Shown here: positions 1 to 8,777 of the stretch, piece after piece | How the letters are laid out: each line of letters opens with the position of its first letter | Numbering within the stretch: the first letter of the stretch is position 1 | Source of the DNA: Rufibacter sp. DG15C | GTDB lineage: Bacteria; Bacteroidota; Bacteroidia; Cytophagales; Hymenobacteraceae | Length of the DNA stretch: 64,000 nt | Assembly: GCF_001577755.1 (NCBI RefSeq) | Contig: NZ_CP010776.1 | Location: 1,302,001 to 1,366,000 of the forward strand | Direction of reading: 5' to 3' | Translations under genes and position numbers: made by a program | The notes under the pieces: generated by a model | Databases searched by the model: none | What the model was told of the DNA's origin: nothing | What the model saw: only the letters and a program-made list of their open reading frames with translations

Positions 1-810
1 GGCGAATCCTTGGGGGGCCGAGGCGGGTGTGGTTATAGTGCCTGAAGCACCGCCGCTAGAACCGCCCATGCCGCCCATACCGTCATCGCTACCGCCTGCG
101 GCAGAGGCGGCGGCTGGCGCTACTGTTGGGGTTGCCGTCACCGACGGATCCAACACATACCCCGAGTAAGGGCTAAAGACTGAGAAGGTATAGGACTCTC
201 TCCCCGTGCGTGCAAGCTGATTTATCTGTCCCTCTGTGGCACCCAGAAGACGTATTTTTTGGCGCGCGCCGGCTATGAGGGATGTATTGCCAGGGTCATT
301 CTTGAGTAGGTAAAGGAGTTCCTTCTGCGCAGTGACCAGTTCCGGACTGTAGATGTCATACAACTTCTGGCCTTTGCGCACTGGCTGGTAGTTGAACTGC
401 ACGTACAGTTTCTCTATCCGCCCTGCGAACCGGGCTGGGATTATGTACTGCCGACGGGTGTCATAGGTCACCACCCCAGACATGGTGATTTCCTGCTCCA
501 GCGGCTTCTGCACGGGGCGCGTGGTCTGCACAGAGGAAACCACGGTCTGGTTGGCTGGTTGCAATAGATAATTTAAGTCTGCAGGCACGGCCACGGCAGG
601 TGCGTCTGCGGGTTGCTTGGCCACCAGGTCCATGCCGCAGATGGGGCAGGAACCGGGCTTGTCCTGCACAACCTGGGGGTGCATGGGGCAGGTGTACTCC
701 ATGGCATGCGCCTCCTCTCCTTTTTCGGCCTTGTCCTGGCAGGCTGTAAAGGAGAAGGGCAACAGCAGGAGGATAAACGCAAGCAGCCTATTTTTCCAGT
801 TCTTTCTCAT
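1..810 (-). CDS. cusB: Copper/silver efflux RND periplasmic adaptor (CusB-like), 3' end cut by window edge
   Basis: The reading frame starts at ATG 810..808 and runs off the left edge, leaving 270 residues. Residues 1-24 form a lipoprotein signal (hydrophobic run then FTAC lipobox). Residues 39-65 are a heavy-metal-binding domain with the pattern YTCPMHP...CPICGM, usual in CusB/SilB adaptors. The following part (TYDTRRQYIIPARFAGRIEK, then YSPELVTAQKELLYL) is the barrel-sandwich and hairpin region of a membrane-fusion protein. A Gly/Ser/Ala/Met-rich stretch near the edge is an insert in that domain. The start overlaps the TolC gene upstream by 23 bp, so the two are probably translationally coupled. 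The protein should link the inner-membrane pump to the outer-membrane channel for Cu(I)/Ag(I) export; the metal is inferred from the domain and neighbours. Confidence 0.9.
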   Translation of the reverse strand, partial: MRKNWKNRLLAFILLLLPFSFTACQDKAEKGEEAHAMEYTCPMHPQVVQDKPGSCPICGMDLVAKQPADAPAVAVPADLNYLLQPANQTVVSSVQTTRPVQKPLEQEITMSGVVTYDTRRQYIIPARFAGRIEKLYVQFNYQPVRKGQKLYDIYSPELVTAQKELLYLLKNDPGNTSLIAGARQKIRLLGATEGQINQLARTGRESYTFSVFSPYSGYVLDPSVTATPTVAPAAASAAGGSDDGMGGMGGSSGGASGTITTPASAPQGFA

Positions 811-2035
811 AGTTCACACCGATTAGGTAGAGTTGCTCCAGGTTGTTGAGGTATTCCATCTGGGCCATGTTCAGGGCTTCCCAGGCATCAATCACCAAAG
901 GCAACTGGCCTGTGTTCTGCTCATAACTAAGGAGCGTAGTTTCATAGTTGCGGCGCAGGGCCGGGATGATCTTCTTCTCATAATTCTGCACCTGCGTTCG
1001 CTTTGCCTGTAGCTCAAGGGCCATGCTGGCCACCATGTTTTGAGCTTCGTTCACCAGCGCCTCCCTTCCCTTCCGCATGCCCTGTATTTCAAGATTCATG
1101 GCGGTGGCATTAGCCTTGTACATTTTAGAGGACCAGGGAGCGATGGGAATAGAGACCATGCCCATGAGGGTGAACGACTGGGGCATCATCCTGTCACGCG
1201 GCATCATGTTCTCAAACCGTATCCCGAAATCCGGTTTGCGCTGGATGTTCTCCAGACGCAGGTTCAACTGCATGGACTCTATGGTACGGTCTATTTGGCG
1301 CACGTCACTGCGGGCGGCACTCAGGGAAGCCGTATCTGGGAGCACGATCAGCACAGGTGCTTGCACGGTGGTGTCTACCTTAAACCTGTTCTCAGGAGGC
1401 AGGTTCATGAGCATGTTCAACTGGATGTTCTTCATCTCAATCTCACTGTTGGTCATGGTGAGCATGTTCTCCACCTCGCCTACCCGGCCTTCAGCTTTGT
1501 AAATACTGCCCAGCGAGCTTTGGTTATAAGGATAACGCACCTTGCCCAGCTTGAGCATGAACTGCATGATGCGCTGACTCTCGGCCAACACGGCCTTCTT
1601 CTTTTCCAGCACCACCCACTGGTAATAGGCGGTTTTGGCCTGCGCCCTTAATTGATTAAAAGTCATGTCGCGGCCGGCCTCTTCAATGGCAGCTCTGGAC
1701 AACTGGTACTTCTCACGGGCTTTCAGTTTGGCAGGGTTGGTAATGTCCTGCTCCACGGCCGTCATGTACATGGCGTCATCTTCCTCCATTTTCATCTGGC
1801 CTGGGTACGGGTACATGAAGACCCCGGCGCCCACCATGGGTGCCATCTGGCTCCTGGCTCCCTTGGCCATGGCATTTTGCGCCTTCGCCCTGAATTCAAT
1901 CTCCTGGAGCATGCCATTGTTCTGGCTAATCCGGTTAAGGACTGTGTCCAAGGAGAGCACCGGGGTTTGGGCCTGGGCAGAAGTGCTCAGCAAAACCAAC
2001 AAAGCGCCTATGTATAACTTAATGCTTGACATCAT
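788..2035 (-). CDS. TolC-family outer membrane efflux channel of the Cus-type operon
   Basis: This 415-residue protein has a Sec signal peptide ending near STSAQAQ and the two-copy helical TolC (OEP) pattern: long heptad-rich helices and the repeated LNMLMNLPPE segment. The last helix ends in NLEQLYLIGVNYEKELEK. Length is normal for a Bacteroidota TolC/CusC protein. The gene overlaps the C-terminal CusA frame by 17 bp and the CusB gene by 23 bp, so it sits in a tight operon transcribed on the minus strand. It is Met-rich (for example PYPGQMKMEEDDAMYMTAVE), which fits copper or silver export but is not proof. It would form the exit duct of the tripartite pump. Confidence 0.88.
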   Translation of the reverse strand: MMSSIKLYIGALLVLLSTSAQAQTPVLSLDTVLNRISQNNGMLQEIEFRAKAQNAMAKGARSQMAPMVGAGVFMYPYPGQMKMEEDDAMYMTAVEQDITNPAKLKAREKYQLSRAAIEEAGRDMTFNQLRAQAKTAYYQWVVLEKKKAVLAESQRIMQFMLKLGKVRYPYNQSSLGSIYKAEGRVGEVENMLTMTNSEIEMKNIQLNMLMNLPPENRFKVDTTVQAPVLIVLPDTASLSAARSDVRQIDRTIESMQLNLRLENIQRKPDFGIRFENMMPRDRMMPQSFTLMGMVSIPIAPWSSKMYKANATAMNLEIQGMRKGREALVNEAQNMVASMALELQAKRTQVQNYEKKIIPALRRNYETTLLSYEQNTGQLPLVIDAWEALNMAQMEYLNNLEQLYLIGVNYEKELEK

Positions 2036-3911
2036 AAATCTCTAGTTTGCCGTGTTTCTTGAGTTCATATTCCTTGGTCATCTCAAACACCACGGGGGTT
2101 ACCAGCAGGATATGTATGGAAGAAGTGAAGACCCCGCCGATAAGCGGTAACACGATGGGTAACATCACATCAGTACCTACCCCGGTAGCCCACAGAATGG
2201 GAATCAGGCCAAAGAGCGACACAGAAACCGTCATTATCTTGGGCCGGAGGCGCTTGGCCGCCCCCTGGAACACATACTCCCTTATATCCTGCTTGGTGAT
2301 AGTCTCACTGGAGTTGCCCTTTTTGGCCACCAGTTCGTTCATGGCCTCATTCAAGTACACCACCATGAGCATACCGGTCTCTACGGCCATCCCAAACAGG
2401 GCGATGAATCCCACCGCTACTGCCACGGACAGATTGATGCCGTAGAAGTACACAATGAACACCCCGCCCACCAGAGCGAATGGGATGGTGACCAGGTTGA
2501 GCAGCGCCTCTTTGAAAGACTTGAAGGAGAAATACAGAATAAAAAAAATGATGAGCACCACCAGCGGGATGATAATCTTTAGGGTCTTGTTCGCCCTGAT
2601 CTGGTTTTCCCACTGGCCGCTCCACTCCAAATGATAGCCATTGGGTATTCCCGTTACTTCTTGGTTAATGGTTTTGATGGCCTCTTGCACCGTGCTGCCT
2701 AAATCGCGGTCACGTACATTGAATAGCACAGCGCCCCGGAGTTGGGCATTCTCTGAGGCAATCATAGGCGGTCCGTCCACAAATTTCACATCAGCCACCG
2801 CTGAAAGCGGCACCGTTCCGCTGGTACTTGACTGGATGGGGATGCGGCGTATCCGGTCCAGACTATTGCGATACTCCTGCGCCAAACGCACGTTGATGGA
2901 GAATCGCCGCCGTCCTTCAATGGTATTGCCGATGCTGGCCCCACCGAGGGCAGACTCCACCACACTGTTCACATCATTGACGGAAAGGCCGTAGCGTCCC
3001 AGATCCTCGCGCCTGGTCTGAATCTCAAGGTAACGGCCTCCGGTCACCGGCTCAATGTACAGGTCTTTCACTCCTTCTACCTGTTGCAATGCATTACGCA
3101 CTTTCTCTGACACCACGGCGATAGAGTCCAAGCTCTGGCCGTACACCTTCACGCCCACGTCCGTCCTAATGCCGGTGGCCAGCATGTTGATGCGGTTGAT
3201 GATGGGCTGGGTCCAGCCGTTGATGACCCCGGGGATCTGCAGTTTCTGGTCCAGCTCGGCGATGATCTTCGCCTTGGTCATCCCCTCCCGCCACTCTGAC
3301 TGAGGCTTCAGCAGGATGATGGTCTCAATCATGCTGATGGGCGAGTTGTCAGTAGCGGTGCTGGCCCGGCCTGCCTTGCCCAACACCTGCTCCACCTCCG
3401 GCGTAGATTTAATGATCTTGTCCTGCACCTGCAGAACGCGCTTGGCCTCGGCGTTGGAGATGTCTGGCAGGGTCACCGGCATGAACAGGATGGAACTCTC
3501 ATCCAGAGGCGGCATGAACTCAGACCCCAGACTCAGCAGCATGGGAATACTCACCACCAAAGCCAGAATATTTACTCCAATGGTGGTTTTGCGCCATTTA
3601 AGGCACCAGCGCAGAATTGGTGAATACACCCGTTCCAAGGCGCGGTTAACGGGGTTGGCGCTCTCGGGCTTGAACTTGCCTTTGAGTAGGAGTGACAGCA
3701 GCACAGGAGTCACTGTGATGGCCACAAAGGCATCTACAATGAGGATAAATGTCTTGGTCCAGGCCAATGGGCTGAAAAGGCGTCCCTCCTGCCCGGTCAA
3801 AAGGAACACCGGCAAGAAGGAGGTAATAATGATGATGGTGCTCCAAAACACACTGGGGCCTACCTGCTTGGAGGCTTTCTCTATGATGGACAGTCGTTTC
3901 TTATTATCCAT
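2019..3911 (-). CDS. cusA: CusA-type RND pump, C-terminal portion (630 aa) of a split gene
   Basis: The frame carries the second half of a CusA/CzcA heavy-metal RND pump: TM5 onwards (SVFWSTIIIITSFLPVFLLT), the second large periplasmic domain (SLGSEFMPPLDESSILFMPV is the family signature), then TM8-TM12 with FIALFGMAVETGMLMVVYLN. It begins at ATG 3911, inside the end of the N-terminal frame (3904..5184), overlapping by the 8 bases ATGGATAA and shifted by one. The two halves add up to a normal CusA of about 1,050 residues with nothing missing. Either a one-base frameshift has broken the gene, or the halves are made as two chains by stop-start coupling. The break lies in the cytoplasmic loop between TM4 and TM5. 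Confidence 0.85.
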   Translation of the reverse strand: MDNKKRLSIIEKASKQVGPSVFWSTIIIITSFLPVFLLTGQEGRLFSPLAWTKTFILIVDAFVAITVTPVLLSLLLKGKFKPESANPVNRALERVYSPILRWCLKWRKTTIGVNILALVVSIPMLLSLGSEFMPPLDESSILFMPVTLPDISNAEAKRVLQVQDKIIKSTPEVEQVLGKAGRASTATDNSPISMIETIILLKPQSEWREGMTKAKIIAELDQKLQIPGVINGWTQPIINRINMLATGIRTDVGVKVYGQSLDSIAVVSEKVRNALQQVEGVKDLYIEPVTGGRYLEIQTRREDLGRYGLSVNDVNSVVESALGGASIGNTIEGRRRFSINVRLAQEYRNSLDRIRRIPIQSSTSGTVPLSAVADVKFVDGPPMIASENAQLRGAVLFNVRDRDLGSTVQEAIKTINQEVTGIPNGYHLEWSGQWENQIRANKTLKIIIPLVVLIIFFILYFSFKSFKEALLNLVTIPFALVGGVFIVYFYGINLSVAVAVGFIALFGMAVETGMLMVVYLNEAMNELVAKKGNSSETITKQDIREYVFQGAAKRLRPKIMTVSVSLFGLIPILWATGVGTDVMLPIVLPLIGGVFTSSIHILLVTPVVFEMTKEYELKKHGKLEIYDVKH

Positions 3912-5184
3912 GGTTCTCTTCTTCTATTTGGGCATCGGCTAGGTGCCGATATGCGTTTTCTACCATCACAATGGCATCGTCTACAATCACCCCGATAGAC
4001 AGGGCGATCCCAGTCAGAGACATAATGTTGGAGGTGATGTCAAAGGCATTCAACAGAATAAAGCCGATGGCAATGGAAAGCGGCAGCTGGATGATGATGA
4101 TCAAGGCACTGCGCCAATGGAAAAGGAACAAGAACACAATGGCAGAGGCCACCAGCATCTCTTCTATCAATGTAGTTTTGATAGAATCCACAGATTCATT
4201 GATGAGCCCGCTGCGGTCATAGACGATGTTGAACTTGACCCCCTTCGGCAGACCCGCTGAGACCTCTTCCATCTTGGCTTTTACGTTCCTGATCACCTCT
4301 TCGGCATTCTCACCGTAGCGCATCACCACAATACCGCCCACAGCCTCACCCTCGCCATTTAAGTCGAAAATACCCAGGCGGCTTTCCCCCGTCATCTGAA
4401 CGGTGGCCACGTCACGCACACTCACGGGTATGGTATTTTGGGTGGTGATGGGAATGCTTTCTATCTCTTCCATAGACTGCAGATAGCCCGTTGTCTTGAT
4501 GATGTAGCCGATGTCGCTCATCTCAAACTTGCGGCCACCGCTCTCATTATTATTGGCCCGCACGGCGGCCATCACCTGCGGTACTGACAGGTTGAAATAA
4601 GTGAGCTTGGTAGGGTCAACGGTGATCTGGTACTGCTTCTGAAAACCACCGAAGGAGGCGATCTCACTCACGCCCGGCACATTCTGCAACGCGAACTTCA
4701 CATACCAGTCCTGTACCGCCCGCTGCTCGCCTAGGTCCATTCCTGAGGCGTCCAGGGTGTACCAGAGAATGTGCCCCACACCGGTACCGTCTGGACCAAG
4801 GGTAGGGATTGCCCCCTCTGGGAGAAGGCGGTTAGCGTAGTTAAGCCGCTCCAGCACCCGTTCCCGCGCCCAGTAGATATCTGTTTTATCATCAAAGATG
4901 ATGTAAATGAAGCTCATCCCGAACATGGAGACGCCCCGCACATACTTGACCTGGGGCATTCCCTGTAGGTTAGTTACCAGCGGGTAGGTCACCTGGTCCT
5001 CTATGATCTGCGGGCTGCGGCCCATCCACTCTGTGAACACAATCACCTGGTTCTCTGAGAGGTCAGGGATGGCGTCTACCTTACTGGTGGTGACTGAATA
5101 AGCTCCCCAACCGAACATGCCTGCCGCAATGAGCAGCACAATCATCCGGTTGCGGAGGGAAAAGGAAATTAATTTGCCAATCAT
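3904..5184 (-). CDS. cusA: CusA-type RND pump, N-terminal portion (426 aa) of a split gene
   Basis: This is the first half of a heavy-metal RND pump: N-terminal TM1 (MIGKLISFSLRNRMIVLLIA), the first porter domain (VDAIPDLSENQVIVFTEWMG, a CusA signature), then TM2-TM4 ending with the family motif VIVDDAIVMVENAYRHL that holds the proton-relay aspartates. The frame stops at TAA 3906..3904, a few residues after that motif, where normal pumps continue through a cytoplasmic loop into TM5. The rest is encoded in the next frame (2019..3911). The gene is preceded by the metal-binding lipoprotein at 5308..5589 and by one copy of the palindromic repeat family. Function as Cu/Ag antiporter subunit is inferred from the operon. 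Confidence 0.85.
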   Translation of the reverse strand: MIGKLISFSLRNRMIVLLIAAGMFGWGAYSVTTSKVDAIPDLSENQVIVFTEWMGRSPQIIEDQVTYPLVTNLQGMPQVKYVRGVSMFGMSFIYIIFDDKTDIYWARERVLERLNYANRLLPEGAIPTLGPDGTGVGHILWYTLDASGMDLGEQRAVQDWYVKFALQNVPGVSEIASFGGFQKQYQITVDPTKLTYFNLSVPQVMAAVRANNNESGGRKFEMSDIGYIIKTTGYLQSMEEIESIPITTQNTIPVSVRDVATVQMTGESRLGIFDLNGEGEAVGGIVVMRYGENAEEVIRNVKAKMEEVSAGLPKGVKFNIVYDRSGLINESVDSIKTTLIEEMLVASAIVFLFLFHWRSALIIIIQLPLSIAIGFILLNAFDITSNIMSLTGIALSIGVIVDDAIVMVENAYRHLADAQIEEENHG

Positions 5185-5218
5185 AAAATAGATAAGTTAT
5201 TTGGCATTGACGGTTTTG

Positions 5219-5256
5219 CGTTTTTGGGGTGTTTTACAGAAAACACCCCAAAAACG
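5219..5256. repeat. Dispersed palindromic repeat, copy 1 (only copy in the first 38 kb)
   Basis: The left arm CGTTTTTGGGGTGTTTT (5219..5235) is matched exactly by its reverse complement at 5240..5256, with a 4-nt loop. It lies between the lipoprotein stop (5308) and the CusA start (5184). It belongs to the family seen many times after 38.4 kb, with GGGGTG replacing GGCCTG in the stem. Confidence 0.85.
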
Positions 5257-5307
5257 GCATAAGCGCTTTGGTCTCACCTTGCGGTTTAACCGAGAAGCCA
5301 TTAGCCA

Positions 5308-5589
5308 TTAGTGTTGCTCTTCGCCCTCATGGTGCTGTTGGGCGGCAGCGGCAGAATCCAGCTTTTCGCCTGGTTTCACCTCTTCCAGGAACATGCCGCA
5401 CTTAGGGCATTTTCCCTTCACATCGCTCACCACTTCCGGGTGCATAGGGCAGGTGTAGGTAACGCCCGCCACCTGTACCTCTGAGGTCGTCCCCTCGGCT
5501 GTTTTCTGCTCGGTTCCGGAGCTGTCGCATGATGAGAACAAGGTCAAGCCGAAGAAGGCCATTGCAATGGTTACTTTCAGAGTTTTCAT
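5308..5589 (-). CDS. Small lipoprotein with heavy-metal-binding domain
   Basis: Starting at ATG 5589 rather than the upstream Met at 5655 gives a 93-residue protein with a good lipoprotein signal (MKTLKVTIAMAFFGLTLFSSC), so that start was chosen. The mature part has one heavy-metal-binding domain, YTCPMHPEVVSDVKGKCPKC followed by GMFLEE, the same fold as in the CusB adaptor of this operon. The tail is His/Glu-rich (QQHHEGEEQH). It is probably a periplasmic metal-binding or metal-delivery lipoprotein feeding the Cus pump whose gene follows on the same strand. The separate role is inference. Confidence 0.8.
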   Translation of the reverse strand: MKTLKVTIAMAFFGLTLFSSCDSSGTEQKTAEGTTSEVQVAGVTYTCPMHPEVVSDVKGKCPKCGMFLEEVKPGEKLDSAAAAQQHHEGEEQH

Positions 5590-5919
5590 AAAATGGAATG
5601 GTTGGAGATTTAAAAAACACGGACTCAGCCTACAGGACCCCTGCGGGCCGTGCAAACAACAAACAAAGACAGGGGCCAGCCTCAGTTATTCTAAACTGAA
5701 GGGACTCTATCTGGAAAGGTTGATAAGGCAAGGCGGTAAATTCCGGAACCAGGACAGCATTGCACCTTAGAGGCAAGGATAAAAGCAACGCCTTTAAACG
5801 CCAGATTGCATATTGGACAAAGGAAGCCAATCGCTCTGGTCTAGATCGCTGAATCGAAATTTACAGATAGAAGGCAGCCCTATGGAAAGGTTAGGCGCGG
5901 CTTCTAAAAAGAAAGGAAG
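5590..5919. other. 330-bp gap with no supported gene
   Basis: The only open frames are short and have no recognisable start or composition signal. The region probably holds the promoter of the lipoprotein/cus operon, but no TAnnTTTG element stands out. Confidence 0.4.
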
Positions 5920-6315
5920 TCAAATAAGGAAAGTCTGATACAGGATGCCGATGTCTCGCCCGGAGATGGGCGGGGGCAGGGTAACGTGGGGGATGGATTC
6001 CAGGATGACCGGACGGATGGCTGCGGCAAAGCTTGGAAAGCCCGCCGGGTCATTCGCTGCCTGGGCAATCTGTTGGGTGGGAGAGTTGAAATTATTCTGG
6101 GCCATTGCCCCGCGGGGCATCACACAGGAGAAATCATCACAAGACTTCATCGGGCCTTTCGAACCCTTTTTGCAGCAGCAGCTTGGCTCTGCGAAAAAGC
6201 CTACCTCAACACTGTTGCCCCCAGCGCACTGAGACCCGGCCACGCGGAACCCCATCGTTGCCATTGAGATGGCGACGACCAGACTTAGGTGTATGAATCT
6301 CTGCAGTAAGGTCAT
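5920..6315 (-). CDS. Cys-rich exported peptide, HYC/CC/PP-like
   Basis: The 131-residue protein has an N-terminal hydrophobic signal (HLSLVVAISMATMGFRVAG), then SQCAGG, EPSCCCKKG, a Cys pair (SCDDFSCV) and a late PPP followed by a hydrophobic C-terminus. This order, a CxGG-type motif, a CC cluster and a PP near the end, resembles the small HYC_CC_PP proteins that often accompany metal operons in Bacteroidota. The His of the first motif is Gln here. It is the first gene of the minus-strand cus cluster. A role in sensing or binding metal outside the cytoplasm is plausible but not shown. Confidence 0.6.
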   Translation of the reverse strand: MTLLQRFIHLSLVVAISMATMGFRVAGSQCAGGNSVEVGFFAEPSCCCKKGSKGPMKSCDDFSCVMPRGAMAQNNFNSPTQQIAQAANDPAGFPSFAAAIRPVILESIPHVTLPPPISGRDIGILYQTFLI

Positions 6316-6515
6316 TCGGCTGGATAAGTATCAGTGCCAAAACGTTGACTACCTGGAAGGGTTGTCAATCTAGTCAGCTTCTTTTCACAAAAGTATAAAC
6401 AATTCTGTCATACACTGTTATATAATCTTTGTCAAAAGTTATACAACTCAGGCATTATAAGTATGGATAATTAATATGAGTTGCTATTGTTGGCAAAATT
6501 TACCCATTCTCATAA

Positions 6516-6571
6516 CGGGTCTTATGTAAAATAAGGGAAGCTATTGGCATTCTTAGTTTACATAAAACCCG
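6516..6571. repeat. Inverted repeat with 15-bp arms between the peptide and DUF305 genes
   Basis: CGGGTCTTATGTAAA at 6516..6530 faces TTTACATAAAACCCG at 6557..6571 with one mismatch and a 26-nt spacer. The left arm runs into a smaller dyad, CTTATgtaaaATAAG. It is separate from the terminator just beside it. It could be a regulatory site or the remnant of a recombination site. Confidence 0.55.
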
Positions 6572-6591
6572 CTATCGGACTTGATTAGACA

Positions 6592-6626
6592 AAAAAGGAG
6601 AGCTTCTGCATGAGGCTCTCCTTTTT
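6592..6626 (-). terminator. Rho-independent terminator of the DUF305 gene
   Basis: The arms AAAAAGGAGAGC (6592..6603) and GCTCTCCTTTTT (6615..6626) pair perfectly around an 11-nt loop. It lies 30 bp past the stop of the minus-strand DUF305 gene. The A/T tracts on both sides would let it work in both directions. Confidence 0.8.
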
Positions 6627-6655
6627 CAAACAGACGAGGTTTAGAGGCCAGCCTT

Positions 6656-7327
6656 CTATTGCTTGTTCTCTTCCAGCCAGGTGTCCATCTGTTGCTTTTC
6701 CCTTTGCTGGTCGACTATGATTTTCTGCGCCATCGCCCTCAGCTCCGGTGACTTCGCGCCCGGCAGGTATGCTTTCGCCATGTCAATGCCGCTCTGGTGG
6801 TGTATTCCCATCAGGGCAGCGAAATCGTGGTCAGTAGTCCCTCCTTTGGCATGCTCCATACCCGCCATAGAAGACTCCATTGAGCCCAGTAGTCTCATGG
6901 ACCCCGCCTTGTCCCCGGACACGGGCTTGTGGCTGTCCACAAATTTATGAAGCTTGTCCTGTTCCTCTTTTTGGGAGGCCAGGGTTTTCCTAGCCATGTT
7001 TACCAGCATCGTGTCTTGCCCGTTATCGGCCTGCTCCTGGGCCATGGAGAGGGCCCCTGCGTGGTGGATGGCCATCATCCTGGCGAAGTCATGGTCAAGG
7101 TCCCCCGTCATCTCCATCTTCTGCATGGCCGCCATGTTCCCATGCATGAGATCCATCATCCTGTTGGACCCGGAGGCCGGCATGCCATGCCCCGAACCGG
7201 AGTGTTCCTCTGTTTGGGCGGCGGATGTCGATTCCGCTTTCTCAGTGTTCCCGCTGCATGCGAAGAGGGACAGGGATATCCCGAAAGCCAGCACTGCACA
7301 CTTATTATTCAATAGGTTTATTTTCAT
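6656..7327 (-). CDS. DUF305-domain lipoprotein
   Basis: The 223-residue protein begins with a lipoprotein signal (LAFGISLSLFAC). It holds two copies of the DUF305 motif: MMAIHHAGALSMAQ near residue 88 and LMGIHHQSGIDMAK near residue 170, each on a Met/His-rich helical pair. DUF305 proteins are ferritin-like helical bundles often found beside copper genes. The His/Met content suggests extracytoplasmic copper binding. It has its own terminator at 6592..6626, so it is probably transcribed alone. The exact function is unknown in the family. Confidence 0.85.
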   Translation of the reverse strand: MKINLLNNKCAVLAFGISLSLFACSGNTEKAESTSAAQTEEHSGSGHGMPASGSNRMMDLMHGNMAAMQKMEMTGDLDHDFARMMAIHHAGALSMAQEQADNGQDTMLVNMARKTLASQKEEQDKLHKFVDSHKPVSGDKAGSMRLLGSMESSMAGMEHAKGGTTDHDFAALMGIHHQSGIDMAKAYLPGAKSPELRAMAQKIIVDQQREKQQMDTWLEENKQ

Positions 7328-7661
7328 GTTCTATGGAAATGGTGTCAGTGGATAAGAGCTATCTATGCCAGATGCCCATTGGGCATGTATACGACCTGAA
7401 AACCAGCGGGTTCCTACGTAAAAGATGAGAGGGTATTTAGGGCTGGACCGTGACAGTGCTCTGGCATCAGCAGGCTGATAGGCAGTGCGTTAGCAAGGAA
7501 TTCCCGGTCCTATCAAGCATTTAGGCCCAGTGAAGTTGCAGGATCCATATTGCCAAAAACAAAGAATTTCTAGGTAATCAAAAAATAATAAGCTTTTCTA
7601 GAAGTTCGAGCCGAATACTATTTAGCTGAATCGTAGCACGCTTATTTCAAAATATATTGTT
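7328..7661. other. 334-bp gap with no supported gene
   Basis: It separates two minus-strand genes. No open frame, hairpin or promoter motif is convincing. It must contain the promoter of the DUF305 gene and the 3' end of the transpeptidase transcript. Confidence 0.4.
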
Positions 7662-8495
7662 CTATGCATTGATATGGTTTTTACCCGCCTCATCATTAAC
7701 GAAGCATGTTGCGGCCTGACCGCTGTCCAGGTAAGCAGAAGAGTAGCTGTCAGAGGGGCCGTCCACAAACAGCAAGGTACGGCCTTTGATAGTATTGATG
7801 ATTGGCTTGTTGAGTTCCGTAGGAAGCGCAGGGCATCCCTGGCTCCGGCCAAGCCGGCCAGTAGCTTTTATAAAGCCTTCGGAAGCATAAGGAGCCCCAT
7901 GGACCACCACAGAACGGTCTAGGGCATTGGTATTAAAGCCGGCATCCAAACCTTGAAGTTTCAGGGAGTAGCCGTTTTTACCCATATAAGTGTCCTCAGT
8001 CAAGTAAAAGCCAAGGCTGCTCTGGAAGGAATTCACGGTATTGGAGAAAGTCGAGGCATATTCCAATCCACTGCCCTGCCCATGTGCCACCCATGTGTTA
8101 TAGACTACTTGGTTGGTGGACAAGTCAATAACCCATAAACGCCGGTTTCTGCTGGATTGGTTGAAGTCCACAATTGTGATCAGGGATTTTTCCGAAGATA
8201 ACCTATTTGCTGACATCAAGTTGTGATAGCCTGTCACGGCTTTCCGAAACGTCTCAAGGGAAAGGCCCTGATCCGCCAAACCTGCCGCCGCATAGGTGTT
8301 TTCAATATATTGGCCAAACACCTGGTCCGCAGAGAGAAGGGGCTTAATTGGGTTATTAGCCTGCTCCGTCTCGGATACTTTTAATGGTTCGCCAGAAGGA
8401 GTCGTCACCTGTAGAAAGGCGAATCCCGTGCAGAAGGCAATTACCACAGCAGAGAGGAAAAATGAAAAGTATTTAATGCTGGTTTTTCTTGTCAT
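7662..8495 (-). CDS. Murein L,D-transpeptidase catalytic-domain protein (YkuD_2 type)
   Basis: The 277-residue protein has an N-terminal membrane or signal segment (YFSFFLSAVVIAFCTGFAFL) and a C-terminal YkuD_2-type domain. Catalytic features are VVVHGAPYASEGF and GRLGRSQGCPALP, giving the conserved His and the active-site Cys in SQGC. It should act on peptidoglycan in the periplasm, or be tethered there. It is flanked by metal genes but shows no motif of metal handling, so it may be a passenger in this region. Confidence 0.88.
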   Translation of the reverse strand: MTRKTSIKYFSFFLSAVVIAFCTGFAFLQVTTPSGEPLKVSETEQANNPIKPLLSADQVFGQYIENTYAAAGLADQGLSLETFRKAVTGYHNLMSANRLSSEKSLITIVDFNQSSRNRRLWVIDLSTNQVVYNTWVAHGQGSGLEYASTFSNTVNSFQSSLGFYLTEDTYMGKNGYSLKLQGLDAGFNTNALDRSVVVHGAPYASEGFIKATGRLGRSQGCPALPTELNKPIINTIKGRTLLFVDGPSDSYSSAYLDSGQAATCFVNDEAGKNHINA

Positions 8496-8777
8496 GGCAG
8501 GTTCTGTTTGCTATCGGTAGAACATCCAAGCGCATAATGATTGTTCCATTGCAGAAATTATCCGTCAGGTCAATAGGGTAAGCTCTGCTACAACTCTATT
8601 GGAATTTGACCAGTCTATCCATCCTAGTAAGAAGGTAGCGGGTGAATGCCTAAGCGTCTAGAAGGAAAGGAGAGCTATTCGCTTAAAAATCAAGGCTGAC
8701 ACAAGCCAGGACTTAGGAAAAACCTACACCGCCTGCCGACGTATCATTTACATACTATTCTAATTGCTCTAAAAACT

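Noticed and set aside
1040-1651. Plus-strand open frame of 203 codons inside the TolC gene
   Set aside because: Antisense to a clear TolC-family gene; composition is His/Leu-rich and has no domain. It is a shadow of the real frame.
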